A stretch of DNA of 35,766 nucleotides. It comes from Pseudomonadota bacterium. GTDB lineage: Bacteria > Pseudomonadota > Alphaproteobacteria > Rhodobacterales > Rhodobacteraceae. The stretch covers positions 1 to 35,766 of the forward strand of contig JAKALB010000013.1 in the NCBI GenBank assembly GCA_021813365.1, given 5' to 3'. Below the pieces are notes generated by a model. That model worked only from the letters and a program-made list of their open reading frames with translations, ran no database searches and had not been told where the DNA came from. Both the position numbers and the translations under genes were made by a program. Shown here piece by piece: positions 1 to 8,923 of this stretch (position 1 is the first letter of the stretch; every line of letters begins with the position of its first letter).

Positions 1-322
1 GCATGGTCAGCAGCGCGGCGGCGTCGGGGTTGCGATACCAGTCCTTGCGCTTGGCGATCAGCCCCAGGATCGACAGGCCCATCCGTTCCGCCCGCAGCGC
101 CAGCCAGGGCTGGGCCGGGTCGCTCTGCCCGACGGAGGACAGGTTGTCGAAGGTCACGATCAGATCATCCGAACGGCGGGTGAAATGGGCATCGACCAGC
201 GGGCGGCGGATCAGGAAGGCTTTGCGACACACGGCGCGGGCGACGTTGCGCGACTCTGGCGGAACGGACGGGTCGCGGCCAGCCACCGGCGCAGCGTCGC
301 AGAAACCATCGGCGGCCTTCAT
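1..322 (-). CDS. Partial protein of unknown function, N-terminal ~107 residues
   Basis: An open frame runs from an ATG at 322 off the left edge of the window. The ATG overlaps the TGA of the FkbM methyltransferase upstream (ATGA, 319-322), so the two genes are probably translationally coupled and co-transcribed. The visible part has a polar N-terminus, then LIRRPLVDAHF, a hydrophobic strand DLIVTFDNLSS (about residues 53-63) and a segment ending LIAKRKDWYRNPD (about 87-99). A beta-strand followed by DN and Ser resembles the start of alpha/beta-hydrolase-like proteins often found in Rhodobacterales surface-polysaccharide loci, but I cannot assign a family. The codon use is that of a real high-GC gene. 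The C-terminal part is missing. Confidence 0.7.
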   Translation of the reverse strand, partial: MKAADGFCDAAPVAGRDPSVPPESRNVARAVCRKAFLIRRPLVDAHFTRRSDDLIVTFDNLSSVGQSDPAQPWLALRAERMGLSILGLIAKRKDWYRNPDAAALLTM

Positions 323-1020
323 GCAGCCCTCCGCCAGACATGGACGCCGGCAGCCGAAGCGTCCTGGTCCATCACCATGCCTTTGGCCGTCAAGAGGTGA
401 CGGCATTCGCGCATCCCCTCGCGCCCGTAGATGCCGCGATGGAATTCCGCGATCAGCAGCCGGACCGGCCCGAGCTCGGCATGGCGCAAAAATTCCAGTT
501 CGCCGCCTTCGATATCCATCAGGATCACGTCGTGCGGATGTTGTTCGGTCAGTTCGGCATAGCGGATCACCGGCACCTGAACCGGCCTGACCTGCCCGTG
601 ATCGGGCCGTGCCAGGCCCGAGCCCAGGAAATTGCCGCGCACGAAGAACTCCACCTGATCAGGAGCGGCGGGGTCGGAAAATACCGCGCCGTGCCGCAAG
701 GCCACCCGCTCGTGCAGACCGTTGGCGGCGTAAAGGGCGCGGATATGCGGCAGCAGGTAAGGATTCGCCTCGACGCTGAGCATGGCTTCCGGCTGGCAAT
801 GGCGGGCCACGACGGCACCCACCACGCCCGACCCGGCACCCATTTCCAGGATGCGTGCGCCCCTGGGCACCTGGGCCAGGGCCAGCTGCACCTCTTGCCG
901 TTCGTATTTGCCCTGGTGCATCGCGGCGATCATCCCCGGCCCCAGATGCGGCGCGGCAGGGACGTTTATGCCGTGATAGGTGGCCACGAATTCATCCGGT
1001 CGAAGCGGCGCAATATCCAT
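319..1020 (-). CDS. FkbM family SAM-dependent methyltransferase
   Basis: This 233-residue protein has a class I methyltransferase core. Motif I is ILEMGAGSG (about 58-66), an acidic SVEANP follows (about 82-87), and the FkbM signature ILMDIEGGELEFL lies at about 166-178. FkbM enzymes usually O-methylate sugars or natural products, so modification of a surface glycan or small molecule is likely; the substrate cannot be read from sequence. The start at 1020 is chosen over an in-frame start at 1077 because AGGAG lies about 8 bases upstream and the family normally begins near here. Its stop overlaps the ATG of the next minus-strand gene. It diverges from the glycosyltransferase gene at 1283. Confidence 0.85.
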   Translation of the reverse strand: MDIAPLRPDEFVATYHGINVPAAPHLGPGMIAAMHQGKYERQEVQLALAQVPRGARILEMGAGSGVVGAVVARHCQPEAMLSVEANPYLLPHIRALYAANGLHERVALRHGAVFSDPAAPDQVEFFVRGNFLGSGLARPDHGQVRPVQVPVIRYAELTEQHPHDVILMDIEGGELEFLRHAELGPVRLLIAEFHRGIYGREGMRECRHLLTAKGMVMDQDASAAGVHVWRRAA

Positions 1021-1282
1021 TCCGAGGCTCCTGTCGGGGCGGCCCGCGGGATTTTCCCGTCTTGGCCGGCTGCTCATCTCGATAGGGGCACTATGGCGGG
1101 GAAGTCCCGACCTGTCACCTCATTCGACTATCGGAAGTATCGCTCGCCCTGCGACTGTTGCCTTTTTGGAAAGCCAAGGCGGATAAGCCACATTTTCGGC
1201 GGATTTTGCTGCCGGTTTCGGATCGGACTTGCGGTTGTGGCCGGGCAGACCCTAGGGTTTGGCCGAACAGAACCGCGACAAC

Positions 1283-3220
1283 ATGCGGCATCGCGCGATT
1301 GAGCAGGCACAAGTGACCGTGCAGAAGGCCAAGAAAGCCATGACCGTGGCGCAGGACCGCACGCGCCCGCGCGGGGCGGCGGAGTTGTGGGGCACGGTGG
1401 ATTTTGCGCTGAAGCGGCATGTCTCGCCGCATGGTCAGGTGACGGCCGTGTCGATGATGAAGGACGAAGGCCCCTTCGTCATCGAATGGGTGGCGCATCA
1501 TCTGGCGATCGGCTTCACCGATCTGGTGGTCTATACCAACGACTGTTCCGACGGCACCGACGACATGCTGATCCGCCTGGAGGAACTGGGCCTGGCGCAT
1601 CATCGCCGCAATGTGATCCCGGAAGGGCTGCGGCCGCAGCCCTCTGCCCTGAACTTTGCCCAGGACGAGCCGGTCGTGGGTCAGTCGGACTGGGTGATGG
1701 TGTTCGACGCCGACGAATTTCTGGCGATCCGCTATGGCAACGGCACGCTGGACGACCTGATCGGCGCCGCCAAGGCCCAGGGCGCCAACGGCATCGTGGT
1801 GACCTGGCGCATCTTTGGATCGGGCGGTGTGGTGGACTGGAGCCGCGCGCCGGTGACCGAACAGTATCTGATGGCGGCACCCGTGACCTGGAACAAGGGT
1901 TGGGGCGTGAAGACGCTGTTTACCTTCGATCCCGATCACTGGAAGCTGGGCATCCACCGGCCCAAGATGAAGACGAAGTGGATCAAGACCGATTTCCCCG
2001 ACCAGGTGAAGTGGCTGAACGGGTCGGGCAAGGTGATGGAAGATTACTTCAAGTTCCGCGGCTGGCGGTCGATCACCCGGACGGTGGGTTATGACTGGGT
2101 GCAACTGAACCATTATGCCGTGAAGTCGGTCGACAGCTATGCCATCCGCAAGATGCGCGGCAATGTGAACTTCAAGAAGGACAAGTACAACTCGGACTAC
2201 TGGAGCCTGCAGGACCGCAACGAAGTGCGCGACGAGACGATGCTGCGCTATAGCGCGGCGCGGAATGCGATCATCGACCAGCTGCTCGCCGATCCGGTGC
2301 TGGCCCGGCTGCACCGGGCGGCGGTGGACAGGGCCGAAGCGCGCCTGGCCGAACTGCGGCAGACCGAGGAGTATCACCATCTGGTGGCCGATCTGGCCAG
2401 GGCCAGCGCGGTGCCGATCACCGGCATCCTGGCCAAGCCGCCGCAGCCGCGCGACAAGGCGAAGATCGCGGCGCTGATGAGCGATATCGAGAGGGCCCGC
2501 AACGCCAGGGCCAAGGCGGATCGCAAGGCCGAAGGCGCCAGAGGGCCGGTGCCGGCGGCGCCGGCTGGCAGCTATCTGCCCGGAACCCCCGATGTCTCGG
2601 CCCCCCGCGCGGTCGACTGGGTGGCCAACCACGACATCCTGTTGCCGATGGATGACCGGGTGATCCCGCAGTCGGTGCTGCCGCAGATCGCGGCGGGCAA
2701 GTTCGAACGTGGCGTGGCGCGAAAGCTGCCGAACCGCCTGGCCAGGGGTGCGGCGGTGCTGGAAATCGGCTCGGCCATGGGATTCATGGGGCTGCATCTG
2801 GCGCGGGTCCGGCCGGATCTGACCGTGACGCTGCAGGAAGACAATCCGTCGCTGCGAACGATGATGACGCGGGTGATGCAGAAGAACGGCGTCAGCTTCG
2901 GGCCGAAGCTGACGCTGGCCGAAGCCCTGCTGGGCAGCGACCCCGCCGAGACGCTGCGCCTGCTGGTCCGGGCCCGGGCGCCCGGGGCGCTGCTGATCGC
3001 CGATGCCGCGCTTTCTCCCGAGGTTCTGCAGGTCGCGCTGCCTGGCCTGACCCCGGCCCCGCGCCAGGTGTTCTTCTATGGCCGGCATCTGGAGGCCTGG
3101 CACGGCCAGATGGACCGGATCGCGGCGCTGATGCCGGGTCTGGGCCTGGCCCCGATGCCAAAGTCTGATCCCGGCATCCTGCACGCCTTCGAGACTTCGA
3201 AGCCCGCCGATCAACCCTGA
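1283..3220 (+). CDS. Glycosyltransferase family 2-like protein fused to a methyltransferase-like domain
   Basis: This is a 645-residue two-domain protein. Residues about 52-290 form a Glyco_tranf_2_4-type domain: VSMMKDEGPFVIEWVAHH near the start, and a metal/nucleotide-binding FDADEF at about 141-146. A charged, helical linker rich in Ala, Arg and Lys follows (about 350-430). Residues about 480-630 hold a Rossmann segment VLEIGSAMGFMGLHLA that looks like motif I of a SAM methyltransferase; the later FkbM motif (MDIEGxE) is not visible, so that half may be degenerate. A single chain that both transfers and modifies a sugar is plausible but inferred. A TTG at 1259 is an alternative start; neither start has a strong ribosome-binding site. 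It heads a tightly packed plus-strand cluster. Confidence 0.85.
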   Translation: MRHRAIEQAQVTVQKAKKAMTVAQDRTRPRGAAELWGTVDFALKRHVSPHGQVTAVSMMKDEGPFVIEWVAHHLAIGFTDLVVYTNDCSDGTDDMLIRLEELGLAHHRRNVIPEGLRPQPSALNFAQDEPVVGQSDWVMVFDADEFLAIRYGNGTLDDLIGAAKAQGANGIVVTWRIFGSGGVVDWSRAPVTEQYLMAAPVTWNKGWGVKTLFTFDPDHWKLGIHRPKMKTKWIKTDFPDQVKWLNGSGKVMEDYFKFRGWRSITRTVGYDWVQLNHYAVKSVDSYAIRKMRGNVNFKKDKYNSDYWSLQDRNEVRDETMLRYSAARNAIIDQLLADPVLARLHRAAVDRAEARLAELRQTEEYHHLVADLARASAVPITGILAKPPQPRDKAKIAALMSDIERARNARAKADRKAEGARGPVPAAPAGSYLPGTPDVSAPRAVDWVANHDILLPMDDRVIPQSVLPQIAAGKFERGVARKLPNRLARGAAVLEIGSAMGFMGLHLARVRPDLTVTLQEDNPSLRTMMTRVMQKNGVSFGPKLTLAEALLGSDPAETLRLLVRARAPGALLIADAALSPEVLQVALPGLTPAPRQVFFYGRHLEAWHGQMDRIAALMPGLGLAPMPKSDPGILHAFETSKPADQP

Positions 3221-3245
3221 CGACCTTTCTGGAAAGGTGCATTGA

Positions 3246-4061
3246 ATGTCGAGCCCCACCCGCCGCCCTGTCGCCTCGCTCTGGATTGGCGAGAAGCTGC
3301 ATTACCTGAACCAGCTGTGCCTGCTGAGCCATGTGCAGCAAGGACACCCGACAACGCTTTATTGCACCGACACGGTTTCGAACGTGCCCGAAGGGGTGAT
3401 CGTGAAACCCGCCTCCGAGATCATGACGATCGACCGGGCCATCGTGGCCCAGACCTCGGAATCCTTCCTGTCGAACGTCTTTCGCTACAAGATGATTCAG
3501 GCGACCGATGCGGTCTGGATCGACTGCGACGCCTTCTGCCACAGGCCCTTTCCGGACGAGATGCAGAACATCTATGCCGGTCACGGCTTTCGCGGCGCGC
3601 TGAACTGCGGCGTGGTCTATATCCCGCGCGATGGCGAACTGATCCACCGGCTGCTGGATTACTATGACAACCTGCCCGACGCGCCGCCCTGGTTTTCCAA
3701 GCAGCAGCGCAAGAAGATCGACAAGCAGGATGCCTCGCTGCCGCAGGCCGTGCGGATCTACAACGCGGAACGCACCGCCTTTGGCCCCCAGGCCTTTACC
3801 TATTTCGCCGAACAGACCGGCGACTACGAAAAGGCACTGACGCCGGATTACCTCTACCCGGTGCCCTTTCAGTTGAACGATGTGTTCTATGACCCCCATG
3901 GCCGGGTCGAGGGGCATTTCACGGACAACACGCTGTCGGTGCATCTCTATACCAACGGAACCAAGCCCTGGTGGCGCAAGAACCCGCCGCTGGCAAACTC
4001 CTACGCTGCCCGGATGTGCGCCCGGGTGGGGATCGACCCGACCCAGGCGCTGGAGGACTGA
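3246..4061 (+). CDS. DxD-type glycosyltransferase (GT32/capsular synthesis-like)
   Basis: This 271-residue protein begins with the strand SLWIGEKLHYLNQLCLLSH, a pattern common in GT32-like and capsule glycosyltransferases. The DxD-type motif WIDCDAF (DCD at about 93-95) would bind divalent metal and the sugar nucleotide. GALNCGVVYIPRD (about 117-129) fits the acceptor-side region of the fold. No signal peptide or membrane segment is evident, so it is probably cytoplasmic. GAAAGGTG lies about 7 bases before the ATG. It follows the fused glycosyltransferase by 25 bases and precedes a methyltransferase by 3 bases, so all belong to one operon. Sugar donor and acceptor are unknown. Confidence 0.8.
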   Translation: MSSPTRRPVASLWIGEKLHYLNQLCLLSHVQQGHPTTLYCTDTVSNVPEGVIVKPASEIMTIDRAIVAQTSESFLSNVFRYKMIQATDAVWIDCDAFCHRPFPDEMQNIYAGHGFRGALNCGVVYIPRDGELIHRLLDYYDNLPDAPPWFSKQQRKKIDKQDASLPQAVRIYNAERTAFGPQAFTYFAEQTGDYEKALTPDYLYPVPFQLNDVFYDPHGRVEGHFTDNTLSVHLYTNGTKPWWRKNPPLANSYAARMCARVGIDPTQALED

Positions 4062-4064
4062 CGC

Positions 4065-4760
4065 ATGGGCATCAGCCTGATCCCGGGCCAGTTCCTGGCC
4101 CGCCATGCCGCGGCGGCGGCCGGGGCGAAGCGGGGGCTGATCCTGGGTCGGCAGAAGATCCACATGTCGCCCGCCAGGCTGGCGCGGTTCCTCAAGGAGC
4201 TGGCCGCGCAGGGCAGGGTGCTGACCGCGGAGGATGTGCTGCAGCCCGACGGCTTTTCCGAACGCCTGCTGGCGACGCTGGGCTATCCTGCGATGGAGGC
4301 GATGGATTTCACCGCGGCCGAAGGTGCGCAGCATATCCACGATCTGAACCGCCCCTGTCCCGAGGCCCTGAAGGGCCAGTTCGACCTGGTGATCGACGGC
4401 GGCACGACCGAGCATATCTTCTACATTGCGACGGCGCTGGACACCTGCCACGACCTGCTGAAGCCCGGCGGGCTGATGCTGGCCTATGTCTCGTGCGACG
4501 GGATGTTCGGGCACGGCTTCTTTCAGACCGGGCCGGACGTGCCATGGCGCTATTGGCACGCGGCGCGGGGCTATGAGATGCTGGAGGTCTCGATCGTGCC
4601 GCGGCGCAGCCCCTCCAGGGTGCAGGCCGTGCCCGACCCGACCGGACGCCCGCGCGGCGGCGAGATGGATCTGACCGGACCGCACATGATCCTGTATGCT
4701 TGCCGCAAGCCGCAAGTCGATCATCCCTACAGCCCCCCGATCCAGAGCCATTATGTCTGA
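4065..4760 (+). CDS. SAM-dependent methyltransferase-like protein
   Basis: This 231-residue protein contains FDLVIDGGTTEHIFYIATAL (about 106-125), followed by DLLKPGGLMLAYVS. These match the post-motif II and III region of class I methyltransferases (a 'DxxhEHI... LKPGG' arrangement). The classical glycine-rich motif I is not obvious; the region before it, GYPAMEAMDF, is where it would be expected, so catalytic competence is uncertain. It is in the operon: 3 bases after the preceding glycosyltransferase, and its stop lies 8 bases inside the next gene. Methylation of a glycan or of its lipid or protein carrier is inferred from neighbours only. Confidence 0.75.
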   Translation: MGISLIPGQFLARHAAAAAGAKRGLILGRQKIHMSPARLARFLKELAAQGRVLTAEDVLQPDGFSERLLATLGYPAMEAMDFTAAEGAQHIHDLNRPCPEALKGQFDLVIDGGTTEHIFYIATALDTCHDLLKPGGLMLAYVSCDGMFGHGFFQTGPDVPWRYWHAARGYEMLEVSIVPRRSPSRVQAVPDPTGRPRGGEMDLTGPHMILYACRKPQVDHPYSPPIQSHYV

Positions 4761-5481
4761 TGATGTGATCCCCGACGAAACTGACCCGGACGACGCTGCT
4801 GCCGGTGACGGCCCCGCCGCCCGGCGCGGGAAATCGGCCGCGGCGCTGGCCCGCCGTGCCCGGCGCAACCAGCGCAAGGCCTGGGCCGACGGCTATCTGA
4901 AAGGGATCTGCACCTTGCTGAGGCCCGGCGATCTGGCGGTCGACCTGGGGGCCAACATGGGTGTGGTGACCAGGCAACTGGCCGCGACCGGGGCCGATGT
5001 CGTGGCGTTCGAGCCCGATCCGCTGACCTTTGCCAAGCTGCGCGAGAGATTTGCCGAGACCGCCAATGTGACCCTGATCAACGCTGCCGTGGGCGTGGGC
5101 AGCGGCACGGTGCGGCTGATGCGGGCCAACAATTTCGCCGACAATCCCGAGGGCGCTTCGGTCAAGTCGACCATCCTGGGCGGCGGGCGACGGATCGACG
5201 CCGACAATGGCGTGGACGTGCCGCTGATCGACTTTCCGGCCTGGGTGCGGACCCAGGTGGCCCAGCGGGGCGCTATCGCCTTCGTGAAGATGGATATCGA
5301 AGGGGCCGAGCTGGAGATCCTGGAGGCGATGACCCGCGACGGGCTGTTCGCCGGCATTCGCGGCCTGGTGGCCGAAACCCACGAGCGCAAGTTCAAGGAT
5401 CTGCGCAACCGCTACAAGGCGCTGCGGGCGGCGATTGCCAGGGCCGAGCCTTCGGGCAAGGTGAACCTGGACTGGATCTGA
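4753..5481 (+). CDS. FkbM family SAM-dependent methyltransferase
   Basis: This 242-residue protein starts with an acidic and Arg/Lys-rich N-terminus (about 1-45), then a class I methyltransferase core: AVDLGANMGVVT (motif I, about 62-73), VVAFEPDP (acidic residue binding the SAM ribose, about 83-90) and the FkbM signature FVKMDIEGAELEIL (about 177-190). The ATG at 4753 lies inside the end of the previous gene, giving an 8-base overlap. A longer in-frame start at 4696 would add unrelated residues encoded inside that gene. It is the last gene of the plus-strand modification cluster and the second FkbM enzyme here; the other, at 319-1020, is on the opposite strand. The substrate is unknown. Confidence 0.85.
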   Translation: MSDDVIPDETDPDDAAAGDGPAARRGKSAAALARRARRNQRKAWADGYLKGICTLLRPGDLAVDLGANMGVVTRQLAATGADVVAFEPDPLTFAKLRERFAETANVTLINAAVGVGSGTVRLMRANNFADNPEGASVKSTILGGGRRIDADNGVDVPLIDFPAWVRTQVAQRGAIAFVKMDIEGAELEILEAMTRDGLFAGIRGLVAETHERKFKDLRNRYKALRAAIARAEPSGKVNLDWI

Positions 5482-5506
5482 GCGGGCGAGGTCTCGCGAC
5501 CGACAC

Positions 5507-5520
5507 GCCGGTTTCCCGGC
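5507..5520. terminator. Small hairpin between convergent genes
   Basis: GCCGG-TTTC-CCGGC forms a perfect 5-bp stem between the stops of the FkbM gene (5481) and rnhA (5539, minus). A second stem, GCGAG-GT-CTCGC, lies at 5486-5497. Neither has a T-run, so a bidirectional terminator is only a possibility suggested by position. Confidence 0.25.
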
Positions 5521-5538
5521 AAGAGGCGGCAGGCCGGC

Positions 5539-6012
5539 TCAGCCCGCCGGCGTGGTCTTCGCGGGCTTGAACGGCGCCATTCCGGCGCGGGCCAGTTCAT
5601 CGGCCCTTTCGTTCTCGGGATGACCGGCATGGCCCTTGATCCAGCGCCAGACCACCTTGTGCCGGGCCTGGGCGGCATCCAGCCGCTGCCACAATTCGGC
5701 ATTCTTCACCGGATCCCTGCCCGCCGTGCGCCAGCCGTTGCGCTTCCAGCCATGGATCCATTCGGTCACGCCGTTCTTCACATAGGCGGAATCGGTGACG
5801 ATGGTGATGGCGGTGTCGCGCGACAGGGCCTCCAACGCCGCAATCGCGGCCATCAGTTCCATGCGGTTGTTGGTGGTCAGCGCCTCGCCGCCCGACATTT
5901 CGCGGGTCTTGACGATCCGGTCGCCTTCGCGCGCGACCATCAGCACGCCCCAGCCGCCCGGGCCGGGATTGCCGGAGCAGGCGCCGTCGGTATAGGCGAA
6001 AAGGTCAGCCAT
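5539..6012 (-). CDS. rnhA: Ribonuclease HI
   Basis: This 157-residue enzyme cuts the RNA strand of RNA-DNA hybrids during replication and R-loop removal in the cytoplasm. The four acidic catalytic residues are all visible: Asp9 in [16 protein letters not shown], Glu52 in NNRMEL, Asp74 in VTDSAYV and Asp138 in ENERADELA. His128 in KGHAGH is the general catalytic His. The length is normal for bacterial RNase HI, apart from a short Lys/Pro tail at the end. It lies 54 bases downstream of ispH on the same strand and is probably co-transcribed. It converges with the FkbM methyltransferase gene. Confidence 0.97.
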   Translation of the reverse strand: MADLFAYTDGACSGNPGPGGWGVLMVAREGDRIVKTREMSGGEALTTNNRMELMAAIAALEALSRDTAITIVTDSAYVKNGVTEWIHGWKRNGWRTAGRDPVKNAELWQRLDAAQARHKVVWRWIKGHAGHPENERADELARAGMAPFKPAKTTPAG

Positions 6013-6066
6013 GCGTCGTCCGGCTCTTTGCAGATGGTCTTGCGGATTTCGGCGCGGAAATTCGGA

Positions 6067-7014
6067 TCATGCCGGTTCCCGCAGCACGCGCGGCACCTTG
6101 AATTCCACGTCCTCCTGCGCGGTTTCCACCACCTGCACCGACACGGTGAACCTGTCGCGGAATGCCGCGATCACCTCGTTCACCAGCTCTTCGGGGGCCG
6201 AAGCGCCGGCGGTCACCCCCACGGCGCGGATGCCCTGCAGCGCGCGCCAGTCGATGTCGGCCGCGCGCTGGACCAGCTGGCTGTAGGCGCAGCCCTGGGC
6301 GCGGCCCACCTCGACCAGGCGTTTCGAGTTGGACGAGTTCGGTGCCCCGATCACCAGCAGCGCGTCGATCTTGCCGGCAATGGCCTTTACCGCTGCCTGC
6401 CGGTTGGTCGTGGCATAGCAGATGTCGTTGTGCGCCGGTTCCAGGATGGCCGGGAACCGCGCGGTCAGCGCCGCTGCCACCGCCGCCGTGTCATCGACCG
6501 ACAGCGTGGTCTGGGTGATGTAGGCCAGCTTCAGCGGGTCGCGCACCTGCAGGCGGGCCACGTCCTCCACATCCTCGACCAGCAGCACCTCACCCGGGGG
6601 CAACTGCCCCATCGTGCCGATCACCTCGGGGTGGCCCTGATGGCCGATCATGATCATCTGCAGACCGTTTTCCGAATGCCGAGCGGCCTCGTTGTGCACC
6701 TTTGTCACCAGCGGACAGGTCGCATCGACGGCGATCATCTGGCGTCTTGCCGCCTCGGCCGGAACGGACTTCGGCACGCCATGGGCCGAGAAGATCACCG
6801 GTCGGTCGGACGGGCATTCGTCGAGATCCTCGACAAAGACCGCACCCTTGGCGCGCAGCCCGTCGACGACATATTTGTTGTGCACGATCTCGTGCCGCAC
6901 ATAGACCGGCGCGCCCCATTTCTCGATCGCGAGTTCGACGATCTTGATCGCGCGGTCCACGCCGGCGCAGAAACCGCGCGGGGCCGCCAGATAAAGGGTC
7001 AGGTCAGGTGCCAT
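6067..7014 (-). CDS. ispH: 4-hydroxy-3-methylbut-2-enyl diphosphate reductase (IspH/LytB)
   Basis: This 315-residue iron-sulfur enzyme makes the last step of the MEP pathway, reducing HMBPP to IPP and DMAPP. The three cluster-binding cysteines are Cys16 (PRGFCAGV), Cys100 (DATCPLV) and Cys199 ([11 protein letters not shown]). The substrate-binding HxxxH-type segments ([23 protein letters not shown]) and the SSNSKRL motif are also present. GGAGG stands about 5 bases before the ATG. It is followed by rnhA on the same strand. Length and motifs are standard and nothing is missing. Confidence 0.97.
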   Translation of the reverse strand: MAPDLTLYLAAPRGFCAGVDRAIKIVELAIEKWGAPVYVRHEIVHNKYVVDGLRAKGAVFVEDLDECPSDRPVIFSAHGVPKSVPAEAARRQMIAVDATCPLVTKVHNEAARHSENGLQMIMIGHQGHPEVIGTMGQLPPGEVLLVEDVEDVARLQVRDPLKLAYITQTTLSVDDTAAVAAALTARFPAILEPAHNDICYATTNRQAAVKAIAGKIDALLVIGAPNSSNSKRLVEVGRAQGCAYSQLVQRAADIDWRALQGIRAVGVTAGASAPEELVNEVIAAFRDRFTVSVQVVETAQEDVEFKVPRVLREPA

Positions 7015-7139
7015 GGGTGCCTCCGTTGGCCCTTAGCTAACCTCTCGGGCCGGATAGGTCCACCCTTCGGCCGCGCGGATGCGGTCGTGCCGGAACCAGG
7101 CGGAAACCACTCTCGCCCGGGGCGCGTCAAAAGCGCGCA

Positions 7140-7160
7140 GCGGTCTGGGCAGCAGACCGC
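7140..7160 (-). terminator. Stem-loop downstream of the NYN-domain gene
   Basis: An 8-bp perfect stem (7140-7147 with 7153-7160, 5-base loop) lies 46 bases past the stop of the NYN gene and upstream of ispH. In the minus-strand direction it is followed by a short TTTT. It could end NYN transcripts or separate them from ispH; the T-run is too short to be sure. Confidence 0.4.
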
Positions 7161-7206
7161 GGCCGCTGCCGGGCCGAGGCCTGGCGGTGATTCAGCGACG
7201 GGCCGT

Positions 7207-7785
7207 TCACTTCGGCTCGGTCAGCAGCTCTTCACGCGGCTCCACCGGGCGCGGTTCGCGCGGCGGGCGGCCGATGACCTCGCGCAGGTCGTCCAGTTCG
7301 ATGAAGTTGTCGGCCTGGCGGCGCAGTTCGTCGGCGATCATCGGCGGCTGACTGCGGATGGTCGAGACGACCGAGACGCGCACGCCCTGGCGCTGCAGGC
7401 TTTCCACCAGAGGGCGGAAATCGCCATCGCCCGAGAACAGCACGATGTGATCCACGCGCGGCGCAAGCTCCATGGCATCAACGGTCAGTTCGATGTCCAT
7501 GTTGCCCTTCACCTTCCGGCGACCCTGGCTGTCGGTGTATTCCTTGGCCGGCTTGGTCACCATGGTGAAGCCGTTGTAGTGCAGCCAGTCGACCAGCGGG
7601 CGGATCGGCGAGTATTCGTCGTTTTCCAGCAGTGCGGTATAGTAGAAGGCGCGCAGCAGGCGACCCCGGCGCATGAATTCCTGGCGCAGCAGCTTGTAAT
7701 CGATGTCGAAGCCCAGAGCCTTGGCCGCAGCATAAAGATTTGAGCCATCAATGAACAGCGCCAGCCGTTCGTCCTTGTAAAACAT
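7207..7785 (-). CDS. NYN domain protein (LabA/DUF88 family), putative RNase
   Basis: This 192-residue protein has the PIN-like NYN fold. The conserved acidic residues are visible: Asp13 in LFIDGSNLY, Asp97 in KGNMDIELTVDAM, and Asp120 and Asp122 in LFSGDGDF. These would bind Mg2+ for nuclease activity, so it is a likely endoribonuclease; the target RNA is unknown. The C-terminus (about 168-192) is a Pro/Glu/Arg-rich tail. It stands upstream of ispH and rnhA on the same strand, and is divergent from folK. LabA-like proteins are widespread in alphaproteobacteria, and no function can be inferred from neighbours. Confidence 0.88.
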   Translation of the reverse strand: MFYKDERLALFIDGSNLYAAAKALGFDIDYKLLRQEFMRRGRLLRAFYYTALLENDEYSPIRPLVDWLHYNGFTMVTKPAKEYTDSQGRRKVKGNMDIELTVDAMELAPRVDHIVLFSGDGDFRPLVESLQRQGVRVSVVSTIRSQPPMIADELRRQADNFIELDDLREVIGRPPREPRPVEPREELLTEPK

Positions 7786-7923
7786 CGATTTATCCTTTCA
7801 ATCGGCCGGACGCCCGCCCTGAACCGAAGTGGCGCTACGAAAACTCACACCAGATGAAGCGAATATCGGCTTCTGAAATGACACATGCAACCGACGCTAT
7901 ACGAAAGTCTACCACAGTCGGCA

Positions 7924-8493
7924 ATGCCCGCAAAACGAGCGTTTGTCGCATTTGGAGCCAATCTTGCATTCGTGACTGCCTCTCTGGATGAAACGCTGCG
8001 GGCAGCGCACAATCGCCTGTTGAATCTGGGCTATTCCGACCCGCGGATCAGCCGCTTCCATCACGCGCCCTGCTTTCCGGCCGGCGCGGGCCCCGACTAT
8101 GTGAACGCGGTTGCCAGCTATGCCGTGCCCCCCGACCGGGCGCCCCGGCAGATTCTGGCCGATCTGCACCAGGTCGAGGCGGAATTCGGCCGAACCCGTG
8201 AAAGCCGCTGGGGCGCACGCACGCTGGACCTGGATCTGCTGGCGGTGGATGACCTGGTTCTGCCCGATGCAGCGACCGGGGATGCCTGGCGCAACCTGCC
8301 CCCCGACCGGCAGTCTGCCGTGGCGCCGGACCAGTTGATCCTGCCGCATCCCCGGATGCAGGACCGCGCCTTCGTTCTGGTGCCGATGGCCGAGGTGGCC
8401 CCAGACTGGACCCATCCGCTGCTGGGCCTGACAGTGACGCAGATGCTGGCCGCCCTGCCCGAAGCCCTGCGTGCCGAGGTCACGCCGCTATGA
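7924..8493 (+). CDS. folK: 6-hydroxymethyl-7,8-dihydropterin pyrophosphokinase (HPPK)
   Basis: HPPK transfers pyrophosphate from ATP to 6-hydroxymethyl-dihydropterin in folate synthesis. The signature [16 protein letters not shown] is clear, including the DLDLL acidic pair that holds the two Mg2+ ions. FVAFGANLA near the N-terminus matches the family's usual 'ALGSNL' strand, and [21 protein letters not shown] is the C-terminal motif. I place the start at 7924 because the family strand then begins at residue 6. An ATG at 7885 would add 13 residues encoded by codons atypical for this genome (CTA, AGT). Neither start has a clear ribosome-binding site. Even the first ~25 codons after 7924 are lower in GC than the rest of the gene. 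Confidence 0.9.
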   Translation: MPAKRAFVAFGANLAFVTASLDETLRAAHNRLLNLGYSDPRISRFHHAPCFPAGAGPDYVNAVASYAVPPDRAPRQILADLHQVEAEFGRTRESRWGARTLDLDLLAVDDLVLPDAATGDAWRNLPPDRQSAVAPDQLILPHPRMQDRAFVLVPMAEVAPDWTHPLLGLTVTQMLAALPEALRAEVTPL

Positions 8494-8569
8494 CCGATTC
8501 GCGTCTTGTCAACCGCAGGGGAAAGGCGTAAGGACCGCTCCTCGTATCCCCACCCGCTTGGAGCATCCC

Positions 8570-8923
8570 ATGGCCCGCGTGACGGTTGAAGATTGCGTTG
8601 ACAAGGTGCCGAACCGGTTCGAACTGGTGTTGCTGGCCGCCCATCGGGCGCGCGAGATCCAGGCCGGCGCGCCGGTCACCGTGGACCGCGACAACGACAA
8701 GAACCCCGTCGTGGCCCTGCGCGAGATCGCCGAGGAAACGCAGAGCGCCGCCGCGCTGCGCGAGCGGCTGATCGAAAGCCACCAGACCCAGATCGAAGTC
8801 GATGAGCCGGAAGAAGACCAGATGGCTCTGCTGATGTCGGGCGAGATGGACCGTCCGATGCAGGACGACATGAACGAGGAAAAGCTTCTTCGCGCGCTGA
8901 TGGAAGCCCAGGGCGACAACTGA
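8570..8923 (+). CDS. rpoZ: RNA polymerase omega subunit
   Basis: This is a 117-residue omega subunit that helps assemble the beta' subunit into RNA polymerase and affects the response to (p)ppGpp. The N-terminal [29 protein letters not shown] is the family signature, and [12 protein letters not shown] follows at about 45-55. The acidic C-terminal tail (about 77-117) is typical of alphaproteobacterial omega. The start at 8570 matches the universal MARVTVEDC. It sits directly upstream of the (p)ppGpp synthetase/hydrolase, the usual pairing. Its last codons (GGC GAC AAC TGA) form the first unit of a 15-bp tandem repeat. Confidence 0.97.
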   Translation: MARVTVEDCVDKVPNRFELVLLAAHRAREIQAGAPVTVDRDNDKNPVVALREIAEETQSAAALRERLIESHQTQIEVDEPEEDQMALLMSGEMDRPMQDDMNEEKLLRALMEAQGDN

